DNA of 64,000 bases from Roseicyclus sediminis (lineage in GTDB: Bacteria; Pseudomonadota; Alphaproteobacteria; Rhodobacterales; Rhodobacteraceae), in NCBI RefSeq assembly GCF_025515305.1, contig NZ_JAOPHT010000003.1:186001-250000 (forward strand), written 5' to 3'. The notes beneath the pieces were generated by a model. It worked only from the letters and a program-made list of their open reading frames with translations, had not been told where the DNA came from and did no database searches. The stretch's first letter is position 1. Each line of letters begins with the position of its first letter. A program made the position numbers and the translations under genes. Below, piece after piece: positions 52,548-61,352 of the stretch.

Positions 52548-53795
52548 ATGACCGAGTTTGCTGACGCCGCCCGCGCCGCCGCCCAGGCCCTGCGCGAGTT
52601 GTTCCCGCCCACGCCGCTGCAGCGGAACGCCTTCCTGTCCGAGCGCTACGGCGCCGAGATCTGGCTGAAGCGCGAGGACCTGTCGCCGGTCCGCTCCTAC
52701 AAGATCCGCGGCGCCTTCAACGCAATGCGCAAGCGCTTGTCGTCGGAGGCGGGCGAAGTACGCTTCGTCTGTGCCAGCGCCGGGAACCATGCGCAGGGCA
52801 TGGCCTTTGCCTGCGCGCATTTCGGGGTCAAGGGCACGGTCTTCATGCCGGTCACGACGCCCGCGCAGAAGATCGACAAGACGCGCGTCTTCGGGGGCGA
52901 CAACGTCGAGATCCGCCTCGTCGGTGACTTCTTCGATCAGACGCTCGCCGCCGCCAGGGCCTATTGCACCGAGGCGGGCGCGCAGTTCCTGCCACCGTTC
53001 GACGACCTCCACGTGATCGAGGGGCAGGCCTCGGTCGCGGTCGAGATGCTGCAGCAACTGGGCGGGCCGCCCGACATCCTCGTGCTGCCAGTGGGCGGCG
53101 GCGGCCTTTCGGCCGGGATGACGCGCTACCTCTCGGCGGTCCGCGCGCATTGCGAGGTCGTGCTGGTCGAACCCGTCGGCGGCCCCAGCCTGACCGCCGC
53201 GCTGAAGGCAGGGGCGCCCGTGGAGGTGCCGATCACGGACACCTTCGTCGATGGCGCCGCCGTCGCGCGGATCGGGGACCTGACCTTTGCCGCGCTGAAG
53301 GGCACGGACCCGGGCCAGGTCTTTCTCGCGCCCGAGAACCGCATCTGCGTCACCATCCAGGAGATGCTGAACCACGAGGGAATAGTGCTGGAACCGGCGG
53401 GCGCCCTGTCGCTCGACGTGCTGCCCGAGATCGCGGACCGCATCCGCGGCAAGCGGGTCGTCTGCGTGACATCCGGAGGGAACTTCGATTTCGAGCGGCT
53501 TCCCGAGGTCAAGGAACGCGCCATGCGCTACCAGGGTTTGAAGAAATACTTCATCCTCCGCCTGCCACAGCGCCCCGGCGCCCTGCGCGAGTTCCTCGAG
53601 CTTCTTGGTCCCGACGACGACATCGCGCGGTTCGAATACCTGAAGAAATCGGCGCGCAACTTCGGCTCGGTCCTGATCGGGATCGAGACCAAGGACGCGG
53701 CCACCTTCCCCCGCCTGTTCGAGCGCATCGCCGAGCGTGGCTTCGCCTTTCGCGATATCACCGAGGACGAGTTGCTGGCCGAGTTCCTGATCTAG
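52548..53795 (+). CDS. ilvA: Threonine ammonia-lyase (IlvA-type)
   Basis: The enzyme deaminates threonine to 2-oxobutanoate, the first step toward isoleucine. The 415 aa product has the PLP lysine Lys52 in SYKIRGAFNA, the SAGNHAQGMA segment, the GGGGLSAGM phosphate-binding loop and a C-terminal ACT-like regulatory region (FILRLPQRPGALREFLELL). Such short forms with one ACT-like domain occur in biosynthetic and catabolic versions, and feedback by isoleucine is plausible. An ATG at 52530 is also possible; 52548 has the better spacing. Confidence 0.92.
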   Translation: MTEFADAARAAAQALRELFPPTPLQRNAFLSERYGAEIWLKREDLSPVRSYKIRGAFNAMRKRLSSEAGEVRFVCASAGNHAQGMAFACAHFGVKGTVFMPVTTPAQKIDKTRVFGGDNVEIRLVGDFFDQTLAAARAYCTEAGAQFLPPFDDLHVIEGQASVAVEMLQQLGGPPDILVLPVGGGGLSAGMTRYLSAVRAHCEVVLVEPVGGPSLTAALKAGAPVEVPITDTFVDGAAVARIGDLTFAALKGTDPGQVFLAPENRICVTIQEMLNHEGIVLEPAGALSLDVLPEIADRIRGKRVVCVTSGGNFDFERLPEVKERAMRYQGLKKYFILRLPQRPGALREFLELLGPDDDIARFEYLKKSARNFGSVLIGIETKDAATFPRLFERIAERGFAFRDITEDELLAEFLI

Positions 53796-53806
53796 GCCCC
53801 CGAACC

Positions 53807-54136
53807 TCAGGCCGCGTCGAGTTCCGGCAGGTGGGGCCTCGCTTCGGCCAGGGCGGCCTCGAAGGCCTGTTCCACGGCGTCGAGGTCGGGCTCCTCGCCG
53901 GACCGGCAGGCCGCCTCCGCCGCGTTGCAGGCGGAAACCATGGCCGTGAAGCCGAGATTGGCCGCGCTTCCGCGCAGGAAATGGAAATCGTCCGCCCGCG
54001 CGGATCCGGGCGTTCGGGAAAGCGCGGCAAGCTTCTCCCCCATTTCGGCGACGAAAACGAAGACAACGTCCGCGAAATCCTCCTCCCCGATATCCGCGCG
54101 CAGCGATATCAGCACGTCCCAGTCGATCAACGACAC
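53807..54136 (-). CDS. Histidine phosphotransfer (Hpt) domain protein
   Basis: The 109 aa product is one Hpt domain. The phosphoacceptor is His52 in FHFLRGSAANLGF, and the surrounding helices have the expected amphipathic pattern. The start is GTG with a strong AAGGAGG upstream. It is divergent from a response regulator with PP2C domain, 152 bp away, so a phosphorelay between the two is likely. Confidence 0.9.
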   Translation of the reverse strand: MSLIDWDVLISLRADIGEEDFADVVFVFVAEMGEKLAALSRTPGSARADDFHFLRGSAANLGFTAMVSACNAAEAACRSGEEPDLDAVEQAFEAALAEARPHLPELDAA

Positions 54137-54288
54137 CTGCCACCTCCTTCGCGCCCCCGAGGCGAAGATGACCCGCAGGGGTAAATGAAGTCCTGCGCCA
54201 GCCTCGCCGAATAGACCGGATTCGCGGCTTCACCGGCCGTTAAGGTGGCGTGTCTATGACCCGCCGTACGCACAGGACGAGGCATCGC

Positions 54289-55572
54289 ATGTACCGAGAG
54301 CGTAAGGCGCCCAGCGGCTCGGGCCGGGCGATCGGGTTCGTGGCGCAGGCGCCGCGGCCACCGGCCGTTCTCGTGCTCGACGACAGCGCGGCGCAGCGCA
54401 AGATGCTGGTGGCGCTGCTCCGGCGGTGGGGCTTCGATGCCACCTCCAGCGGCGACGCCGCGGAAGCGCTTCACCTCGCGCAGGATCCGCGGATCGGTCT
54501 GATCGTGTCGGACTGGATGATGCCGGGCATGACGGGGCCGGATTTCTGCCGCCGCCTGCGCGCTTCCGGCCGGGAGGGTTATCAATACGTCATCCTCCTG
54601 ACCTCGCGATCCGACATGAGCGATCTTTCCGAGGGTCTGGATGCCGGGGCCGACGACTTCCTCACGAAACCCGTCCGCCCGCCGGAATTGCGCGCCCGCC
54701 TGAATGCCGGCGCGCGGATCGTGGCGATGCAGGGGGAACTGGTCGAAAAGACGCGATCGCTGGGCGATGCGCTCGACGAGATCAGGGCGCTCTACGGTGC
54801 GATAGATGCCGACCTCGACGAGGCACGGCGCCTGCAGCAGTCGCTCCTGAAGAACACGCAGCGGACCTATCCCGAGGCGGAGGTGTCCCTCTGGCTGCAG
54901 GCCAGCGGCCATGTCGGCGGCGACATGGTCGGTTTCTTCGAGGCCTATCCGGACATGCTGGGTTTCTACGCGCTCGACGTGTCGGGCCACGGGGTCGCGG
55001 CAGCGATGGTCGTCGCCCGTGCCGCCGGGATGCTGAGCGACGCGGTGCCCGAGCGCAACATCGCGCTGTCGCCCTACGGCGACGGCCTCTACGCGCCGCT
55101 TCCGCCGGATCTCGTGGCCGCACGGCTCAATGCGCAGCTGCTGCGGGAGTTGCGGGGCGAGCGCTACCTGACGATCTGCTTCGGACATCTCGACCGCAGC
55201 AGCGGGATCGTTCGCATGGTCCAGGCGGGCCATCCCAACCCGATCATCCTGCGGGCGGGTGGCGAGGTCGAGGTCGTGGGCTCGGGGGGGCTTCCGCTCG
55301 GGCTCCTCCCGGAGGCGAGCCATGTGGGGTTTTCCTTCCGCCTGTCGCCTGGGGACCGCCTGCTTCTGCATTCGGACGGGTTCACCGAATGCGCCGGTGG
55401 CGACGGCGCGCTCCTCGAGGAGGCGGGCCTCGTCGCGTCCTGTCGCCGCCATGCCGGCCTTGCCGGCGCGGACATGCTCTCCGCCATCGCCGCGGATCTC
55501 GCGGAACATGCGGGCGGCAACGATTTTTCCGATGATGTCTCGGCCCTGCTGCTCAGTTATTTCGGCCGCTGA
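54289..55572 (+). CDS. Response regulator with PP2C (SpoIIE-type) phosphatase domain
   Basis: The 427 aa product has a REC domain (about residues 25-145; acidic Asp31 and Asp32, phosphoacceptor Asp75 in VSDWMMPG, Lys in LTKPVRPPE). A short helical linker follows (155-180), then a PP2C/SpoIIE-like serine phosphatase domain with GGDMVGFF, LDVSGHGVAAAM, GHPNP and FSDDVSALLL. The family acts on anti-anti-sigma factors or on other phosphoproteins. No anti-sigma pair is seen here. AGGACGAGG precedes the ATG. The end overlaps the convergent Nudix gene by 16 nt. Confidence 0.9.
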   Translation: MYRERKAPSGSGRAIGFVAQAPRPPAVLVLDDSAAQRKMLVALLRRWGFDATSSGDAAEALHLAQDPRIGLIVSDWMMPGMTGPDFCRRLRASGREGYQYVILLTSRSDMSDLSEGLDAGADDFLTKPVRPPELRARLNAGARIVAMQGELVEKTRSLGDALDEIRALYGAIDADLDEARRLQQSLLKNTQRTYPEAEVSLWLQASGHVGGDMVGFFEAYPDMLGFYALDVSGHGVAAAMVVARAAGMLSDAVPERNIALSPYGDGLYAPLPPDLVAARLNAQLLRELRGERYLTICFGHLDRSSGIVRMVQAGHPNPIILRAGGEVEVVGSGGLPLGLLPEASHVGFSFRLSPGDRLLLHSDGFTECAGGDGALLEEAGLVASCRRHAGLAGADMLSAIAADLAEHAGGNDFSDDVSALLLSYFGR

Positions 55573-56021
55573 CCTCGCGCCGATATGCGCAGCCAGTAGG
55601 CCACGAAATGGCGGTCGCCGGATACGGCGAGACGTTCGAGTGCCGTTTCCCACGGAAGGAAAACCGCAGTGTGCCCCGCTTCGGTGGGCTCGGACCGCCG
55701 GGGCCCGAGGCGGGCGGCATAGACGTGGCAAAGCTTCTGCGCGAAGAGGTCGTAGTCCGGCATGTAGGTGAAGCGATGGAACATCCCCAGCCGGCGGATG
55801 CCGTGGATGCCGTATCCGGTTTCCTCCATGACCTCCCGGACCAGCGCGACCTGCGGGCTTTCGCCCGGGTCGATCCCGCCGCCCGGAAGCTGCAACTCGG
55901 GCCGCGGCTCTTCCTGGAATGTGGCGAGCAGACCGTCGCCGGCGTCGATGATCGCGTAGACGCCCGGCCGGGGCACGTAGCGCTGTCCTGGCGTCGGCTG
56001 GCGACCGAATCGACGGTTCAT
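55557..56021 (-). CDS. Nudix hydrolase
   Basis: The 154 aa product has the Nudix box GGGIDPGE...REVMEETGY at about residues 47-70 with the catalytic Glu pair. The substrate is not predictable, though nucleoside diphosphate derivatives are usual. It overlaps the 3' end of the response regulator gene and is divergent from kdsD with an 82-bp gap. Confidence 0.87.
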   Translation of the reverse strand: MNRRFGRQPTPGQRYVPRPGVYAIIDAGDGLLATFQEEPRPELQLPGGGIDPGESPQVALVREVMEETGYGIHGIRRLGMFHRFTYMPDYDLFAQKLCHVYAARLGPRRSEPTEAGHTAVFLPWETALERLAVSGDRHFVAYWLRISARGQRPK

Positions 56022-56103
56022 GGATTTCTCCCGTGGCTGCGCGGCCGTTCTGCCATTCGGTCGCCCTCTCGCCAAGGGCGGAGCCATCGGCTATGGGACG
56101 GCC

Positions 56104-57081
56104 ATGAGCGATACCGCCCCTGAAAACAGGCAGAGTCCTGCAAGCGAGACTGCCGCGCGTGTCCTGCGCATCGAGGGCGAGGCGGTGCTGTCGCTGGCCG
56201 ACGCACTCCCCGAGGATTTCGACGCCGCGGTCGAGGCGATCCTCGCCACACGCGGCCGGGTGATCCTGAGCGGTATCGGCAAGTCCGGCCACATCGCGCG
56301 CAAGATCAGCTCGACCTTCGCCTCCACCGGCACGCCGTCCGCCTTCGTCCACGCCGCCGAGGCGAGCCATGGCGACCTCGGCATGGTGATGCCGGGCGAC
56401 CTTGCCATCCTGATCTCGAATTCCGGCGAAACCGCGGAACTTCGGGACATCGTGGCCCACGCCGCGCGCTTCTCGATCCCGATCGTGGCGATTTCGGGAA
56501 ATGCCGGATCGACCCTCATGTCGGCCGCCGACTATCGCCTGACGCTGCCGCCCGCGCCCGAGGCCTGCGCGCTGGGCATGGCGCCGACCACGTCGACGAC
56601 GCTGACGCTCGCCCTTGGGGACGCGCTCGCCGTTGCGGTGATGGAGCGCCGCGGCTTCCTGCCCGAGCAGTTCCGCACCTTCCATCCCGGTGGCAAGCTG
56701 GGCGCGCGCCTGTCGAAGGTCGCGCAGCTGATGCACGGGGTCGAGGCGCTGCCCCTCGTGGACGTCGCGCGGCCCATGCCCGAGACGCTTGTGGTCATGA
56801 GCGAGAAGGGCTTCGGCATTGCCGGGGTGACGGAAGGCGGGCGGCTTGTCGGGGTGATCTCCGACGGCGATCTTCGCCGCAACATGGGTCACCTGATGGA
56901 GCGGCGCGCGGGCGAGGTGGCGACACGCTCGCCCCGGGTGATCGCGCCGGACCTCCTCGCGGCCGAGGCGCTGGCGGTGATGTCGGAAAACAAGATCACG
57001 GCGCTTTTCGTGACCGACGGGGAAGGCACGCCGCTTGGCATCCTGCATCTGCACGATTGCCTTCGCGCGGGCCTCGTCTGA
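56104..57081 (+). CDS. kdsD: KdsD/KpsF, arabinose-5-phosphate isomerase
   Basis: The enzyme makes arabinose 5-phosphate, the precursor of Kdo for lipopolysaccharide. The 325 aa product has an N-terminal SIS sugar-isomerase domain (GKSGHIARK, ISNSGETAELRDI) and a C-terminal CBS pair (SEKGFGIAGVTEGG, VISDGDLRR, MSENKITALFV). The start at 56104 follows the usual pattern. Its presence next to the polysaccharide genes fits cell-envelope synthesis. Confidence 0.93.
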   Translation: MSDTAPENRQSPASETAARVLRIEGEAVLSLADALPEDFDAAVEAILATRGRVILSGIGKSGHIARKISSTFASTGTPSAFVHAAEASHGDLGMVMPGDLAILISNSGETAELRDIVAHAARFSIPIVAISGNAGSTLMSAADYRLTLPPAPEACALGMAPTTSTTLTLALGDALAVAVMERRGFLPEQFRTFHPGGKLGARLSKVAQLMHGVEALPLVDVARPMPETLVVMSEKGFGIAGVTEGGRLVGVISDGDLRRNMGHLMERRAGEVATRSPRVIAPDLLAAEALAVMSENKITALFVTDGEGTPLGILHLHDCLRAGLV

Positions 57082-57088
57082 CGGCAAA

Positions 57089-57115
57089 CGGCCCCGCCCT
57101 GATGGGGCGAGGCCG
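57089..57115. terminator. Hairpin after kdsD
   Basis: CGGCC-c-CGCCC pairs with GGGCG-a-GGCCG around a small loop, 8 nt after the kdsD stop and 33 nt before the convergent gene's stop. It has no clear T-run, so it could be a Rho-independent terminator only in a weak sense. Confidence 0.4.
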
Positions 57116-57147
57116 TCGGCTCGGTCGGAGAGGGAGGGGTCTCCGGC

Positions 57148-57480
57148 TCAGTTGCTGTCGTCGGCCAGGCGCAGCTGCTCGAAGATGTCGGCTGCGTAGG
57201 CCGGGGTGCCCGAGAACACCGTGACGGTGTCGCCGTTGATGCGCTGACCCGCGCTGTCGATCGAGGCGTTGTACTGGCGCACCGAGGCTGCGATCGCGCT
57301 GTCGCCGCGCGAGGAGACGGTCGTGCCGAGGACCGGGCCGTTCGGGCCGACCGAGATCAGGTCCGAGCCGCTGTCGGCGCTCATGTTGAGCTGGTCGATG
57401 ACGAAGCGGGCATTGTCGGCGGCGAGGGCCGGAGCTGCGGTTGCGGCGACGATCGCGGCGGTGATGATGAATCGTTTCAT
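57148..57480 (-). CDS. Small secreted protein of unknown function
   Basis: The 110 aa product has a signal peptide ending near residue 20 (Ala-Leu-Ala-Ala). The mature part is polar with many Ser, Asp and Asn (ISVGPNGPVLGTTVSSRGDSA) and no Cys. No domain is recognised. GAAAGGGAAC precedes the ATG. Its upstream region of 278 bp is relatively AT-rich and may hold a regulated promoter. It sits between kdsD and the polysaccharide cluster. Confidence 0.7.
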   Translation of the reverse strand: MKRFIITAAIVAATAAPALAADNARFVIDQLNMSADSGSDLISVGPNGPVLGTTVSSRGDSAIAASVRQYNASIDSAGQRINGDTVTVFSGTPAYAADIFEQLRLADDSN

Positions 57481-57758
57481 GTAAGTTCCCTTTCGGTTTT
57501 CCGTGGTGGGCTTCGATGCCCGGTGAGGTGTTTCGACTTCAGGCTGTGTGCCTTTCGATGAGCTAGAGATGCCCCCACGGACCCTCTCTTTCAATTCACG
57601 AAACTCGGAAAAACACGCGAGATCGGTGCGCATGTGCACAAAGGGTCCACACGGGCGCACCGCCTTCACGCCCGCGTCAGAACAGGTCGCGCCGGCGTGA
57701 CCTGTAGGGACATTTTCTGTAATGATTACAGTATTATCACCCCCGCGTGATCGCGGGC
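57481..57758. other. Intergenic region with a perfect palindrome
   Basis: This is the upstream region of the small secreted protein gene and the downstream side of the UDP-glucuronate epimerase. A perfect palindrome, CTGTAAT-G-ATTACAG (57717-57731), lies 237 bp upstream of the small gene in an AT-rich segment, close to the epimerase stop. It is one base shorter than a lux box (CTG-N9-CAG), so no regulator is assigned. No open frame with support is seen. Confidence 0.5.
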
Positions 57759-58775
57759 TCAGATGCCGTGATAATCGCGATACCAGGCGACGAAACGGGC
57801 CACGCCCTCGGTAACGGGTGTCTTCGGCCGCTCGCCCGTCAACCGCTGCAGCAGCGTGGCGTCGGCCCAGGTGGCGGGCACGTCGCCGGGCTGCATGTCC
57901 ATGAGGATCTTTTCCGCGTCGCGACCCGTCGCGGCCTCGACCGCCTCGATGAAATCGAGAAGGCGAACCGGTTCGGAATTGCCGATGTTCACGATGCGGA
58001 ACGGTGCGACGGGTGAGAGGCTGTCGCCCTCCGCGATGTCCTCGGGCCGTTCGGGCCGTTCGGGCGCGACGTCGATCAGCCGGACGATCCCGTCCACCAG
58101 ATCGTCGACATAGGTGAAGTCGCGGCTCATGTCGCCGTGGTTGTAGACCTCGATCGGGGCGCCCGACAGAATCGCGCGGGTGAACTTGAACAATGCCATG
58201 TCGGGCCGTCCCCAGGGTCCGTAGACCGTGAAGAAGCGGAACATCGTGGTCGGCAGGCCGTAGAGATGCGCATAGGAATGCGCCATCGCCTCGTTGGCCT
58301 TCTTGGTCGCGGCGTAGAAAGACATCTGCGTGTCGGCCTTGGCCGTCTCGCCATAGGGCATTTCGGTATTCGCGCCGTAGACCGACGATGTGGAGGCGAG
58401 CAGGCTGTGCGCCGGGGGAAAGGCGCGCATCGCCTCAAGAAGGCGGAAGGTGCCGATCAGGTTCGCCTCCACATAGCTTTCGGGCGCCTCGATCGAATAG
58501 CGGACACCTGCCTGCGCGGCGAGGTGGATGACGGCCTCGGGGCGGTGGGTCTCCATCAGGCCGTGGAGTACACCGGGTGTCTCGATCCGTTCGGTCACGG
58601 CGGTGTAGCCCGGGGTTTGCAGCAGCATGGATTGCCGCCGCTCCTTGAGCGCGACGTCGTAGTAGTCGGTCAGCGCGTCGAGGCCGATGACCGTCCATCC
58701 CTCGGACAGTAGGCGCGCGGAAAGGTGGTAACCGATGAAGCCGGCCGCGCCGGTGACAAGTGCCGTGCGCGTCAT
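57759..58775 (-). CDS. UDP-glucuronate 4-epimerase-like NAD-dependent epimerase
   Basis: The 338 aa product is a short-chain dehydrogenase/epimerase with TGAAGFIG at residues 8-15 and the YAATKKANE catalytic Tyr-x3-Lys. The GVRYSIEAP and FFTVYGPWGRPDMA segments are typical of UDP-glucuronate 4-epimerases, giving UDP-galacturonate for surface polysaccharide. The start at 58775 overlaps the galE stop as ATGA, so the two are co-translated. Confidence 0.88.
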   Translation of the reverse strand: MTRTALVTGAAGFIGYHLSARLLSEGWTVIGLDALTDYYDVALKERRQSMLLQTPGYTAVTERIETPGVLHGLMETHRPEAVIHLAAQAGVRYSIEAPESYVEANLIGTFRLLEAMRAFPPAHSLLASTSSVYGANTEMPYGETAKADTQMSFYAATKKANEAMAHSYAHLYGLPTTMFRFFTVYGPWGRPDMALFKFTRAILSGAPIEVYNHGDMSRDFTYVDDLVDGIVRLIDVAPERPERPEDIAEGDSLSPVAPFRIVNIGNSEPVRLLDFIEAVEAATGRDAEKILMDMQPGDVPATWADATLLQRLTGERPKTPVTEGVARFVAWYRDYHGI

Positions 58776-59794
58776 TCCGTTCCCTCCGAGTGCGGCCCCG
58801 AGATCCAGGCCCAGGAGCTTGCGCACATCTCGTCCAGCGTCCGCTCGGTCCGGAAACCCAGCACCTCGGCGGCCTTTCCGGCACTTGCCACGTAGATCGG
58901 CACATCGCCCGGACGGCGGTCCACGATGTCGAAGGGCAGGTCGCGGTTGCTGGCGCGCTTGTAGGCGGCGATCACCTCCAGCACCGAATATCCGCGCCCT
59001 GTGCCGAGGTTCACGAGGTGCCCCTCCCCGCTCTCGAACAGCTTGTCGAGCGACAGGGCATGGCCGCGCGCGAGGTCCTCCACATGAATGTAGTCGCGCA
59101 CGCCCGTGCCGTCGGGGGTGTCATAGTCGTTGCCGAAGACCCTGATACGCGAAAGCTCTCCGGTGGCGACCTTCGCGATGAAGGGGAACAGGTTGTTGGG
59201 GATGTCGCGCGGGTCCTCGCCGATCATCGCGGACCCGTGCGCGCCCGCCGGATTGAAGTAGCGCAGCGCGCCGATGGCCCATCGCGGGTCCGAAGCCGAC
59301 AGCCAGTTCAGGATCTGCTCGCCCATGATCTTGGTATGGCCATAGGGGTTCATCGCGCGGAAATCGGCGGTCTCGGGCGTCGGCGTCTCGTCGGGCACAC
59401 CGTAGACCGTGGCCGAGGACGAGAAGACCAGCCTGCGGCAATCATGCGCTTCCATGACGCGCAGGAGAGTCATGAGCCCACCGATATTCACGTCGAAATA
59501 GTCGAGCGGTTTCTCGACGCTCTCGGACACGGCCTTGAGCGCGGCGAAGTGGACCACCGCCTCGAACCCGCCTTTGCGGAAGGCTGCTTCGAGGGCTTCG
59601 GCATCCCGCACGTCCGCATCGATGGCCTCCACCGGGCGGCCCACGATCTGCGCGAGGCGGTCGACCACGCTGCGCCGGGCGTTCACGAAATTGTCGAGGA
59701 TGACGACGTCGTGCCCCGCTTCGGCAAGTGCGAGGAACGTGTGGGAGCCGATGTAACCCGCCCCGCCGGTCAGAAGGATGCGCCGTCCCGCCAT
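58772..59794 (-). CDS. galE: GalE, UDP-glucose 4-epimerase
   Basis: GalE interconverts UDP-glucose and UDP-galactose. The 340 aa product has TGGAGYIGSH at residues 9-18, the catalytic SSSATVYG and YGHTK motif and the C-terminal RRPGDV segment. It is the middle gene of a minus-strand set with the glycosyltransferase upstream (139-nt gap) and the uronate epimerase downstream, pointing to surface polysaccharide synthesis. Confidence 0.94.
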   Translation of the reverse strand: MAGRRILLTGGAGYIGSHTFLALAEAGHDVVILDNFVNARRSVVDRLAQIVGRPVEAIDADVRDAEALEAAFRKGGFEAVVHFAALKAVSESVEKPLDYFDVNIGGLMTLLRVMEAHDCRRLVFSSSATVYGVPDETPTPETADFRAMNPYGHTKIMGEQILNWLSASDPRWAIGALRYFNPAGAHGSAMIGEDPRDIPNNLFPFIAKVATGELSRIRVFGNDYDTPDGTGVRDYIHVEDLARGHALSLDKLFESGEGHLVNLGTGRGYSVLEVIAAYKRASNRDLPFDIVDRRPGDVPIYVASAGKAAEVLGFRTERTLDEMCASSWAWISGPHSEGTE

Positions 59795-59933
59795 GGTCTA
59801 TCGCCTCGACTGCCTGCCGCGTTGTCGCCCCCCGGGACGGCATACGACATCGCGCCATGTCGCGGAAACCCCAAACCCCTGTCGAGACGGGGTTTCTCGG
59901 CGGGATCACGCGGACGGGGCGTACTCGGCACCT

Positions 59934-61181
59934 TCAGGAAAGGGCGACGCGGCGTGCGGCGGGTAGGAGCGAGTTGATCCGGTCGAGGTGCACGGGAAGG
60001 GCGCGCGTGTGGAAATCGTGCGTTTCCACGATGAAGTCCCGCGCCGCCCTGCCCAGGCTGGCGAAGTCGCCGGGACGCTCCAGCACCTCGACCACCTGCC
60101 GGGCCAGCGCCTCGGGTCGGAAGAAATCCACGAGCAGGCCGGTTCGCCCATGCTCGACCGCCTCGCGCACCGGGGCGACATCCGAGGCGACCACGGTCGC
60201 GCCCATCGACATCGACTCGAGCAGTGACCACGACAGCACGAAGGGCACCGTCAGATAGATGTGGCAGCGGCTGATCTGGATGACCTGCCGGTACGCGGCA
60301 TAGGGCACGCGGCCGAGGAAATGCACCCGGCTCCAGTCGACGCGATCCCCCACCTCGCGCTCCATCTCGGCACGGTAGCCACCGGGCTCGGTGCTCTTGC
60401 GTCCATAAGACGTCTCATTGCCGCCGATGATCAGCGCGCGCGCGTTCGGCCGCGCGTCGAGGATGTGCGGCAGCGCCCGCATGAAGACGTGGAAGCCGCG
60501 CACCGGCTCCATGTTTCGGGCCATATAGGTGAAGACCTCGTCCCGGGCGGTCAGGGGCCGGTCGAGACGGCCAAGCGCCACGTGCGCCTCGGGGTCCGGC
60601 CGCAGCCTGTCGGTGCGGATGCCGTCGTGGCAGACATAAAGCTTGTCGTGGAAGCTCTCCGGGAAGGTGTCGCGCTGCCAGTGGGTCGGGCAATGGCCGA
60701 GGTCCACCGTCTGGATATTGGCGAAGTTCACGGCATTGCGCGCATGCAGGGTGAAACGGGCCTGCGTGCCGGACGGAAACTCGGGGTCGAAGCCGACGGA
60801 CCCGCCTTCCGAAAGGAAGTAGTATTCGAAGAAGCCCAGGATCGGCACATCGGGCCAGACCTGCTTCATGAAGGTCAATTCGCCCCAACCGACGTGTCCG
60901 AGAACGATATCCGGCCTGAACCCCTTGCGCTTGAGCGCCTCGCAGGCCTCGGCCGCGCCATAACCGTTGCCGCAGCAATCCTCCCAGTAGGACGACAGCG
61001 CGTAGGCATCCGCCCCCGCGCGGTGATGCGGAGCGTAGGTCACGATCTCGGCGCCAGCCATCGCGGGCACGTCCCGCCTCTGGGTCAGGAAGACGACCCG
61101 GTGCTCGCCCCGGGCCACGAACCATTGGAACAGCTCCCGGTACTGGCCGGGGAAATTCTGGTGGACGAAAAGAATGTTCAT
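59934..61181 (-). CDS. Family 4-type glycosyltransferase
   Basis: The 415 aa product has a GT-B fold. The N terminus is MNILFVHQNFPGQYREL, and the late part contains the donor-binding region with LLESMSMGATVVASDVAPVRE, typical of GT4 retaining transferases. The sugar and acceptor are unknown. Upstream in-frame codons do not continue the pattern, so the ATG at 61181 is chosen. It is divergent from hsp33 and shares its direction with galE. Confidence 0.87.
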   Translation of the reverse strand: MNILFVHQNFPGQYRELFQWFVARGEHRVVFLTQRRDVPAMAGAEIVTYAPHHRAGADAYALSSYWEDCCGNGYGAAEACEALKRKGFRPDIVLGHVGWGELTFMKQVWPDVPILGFFEYYFLSEGGSVGFDPEFPSGTQARFTLHARNAVNFANIQTVDLGHCPTHWQRDTFPESFHDKLYVCHDGIRTDRLRPDPEAHVALGRLDRPLTARDEVFTYMARNMEPVRGFHVFMRALPHILDARPNARALIIGGNETSYGRKSTEPGGYRAEMEREVGDRVDWSRVHFLGRVPYAAYRQVIQISRCHIYLTVPFVLSWSLLESMSMGATVVASDVAPVREAVEHGRTGLLVDFFRPEALARQVVEVLERPGDFASLGRAARDFIVETHDFHTRALPVHLDRINSLLPAARRVALS

Positions 61182-61352
61182 TTCCCGCTCGTGCCTTCCC
61201 GGGGGCTCCGTCGCTGCATCCTTTCCATTCTCCATGCCGCAGGCAACCATCGCCGGGCGGCCCACGCTTTGGGATTGCGGCCCGCCCGCCTATATGGGAG
61301 CCAAGCGCGCAATCCCGTGCCCGGCTGCGCGCGCGCCGCGAATGGACCTGAC

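Noticed and set aside
53625-53645. tRNA T-loop-like sequence GGTTCGAATACC
   Set aside because: It lies within ilvA and has no cloverleaf around it. No tRNA was found in the window.
54127-57087. 986-codon open frame on the minus strand
   Set aside because: It runs through three well-supported genes on the plus strand and one on the minus strand in another frame, with no recognisable domain. It reflects GC-biased third positions.
57717-57731. Possible lux box (LuxR binding site)
   Set aside because: The spacing is CTG-N9-CAG, while lux boxes have N10, and no luxI or luxR gene is present. It is listed only as an unexplained palindrome.
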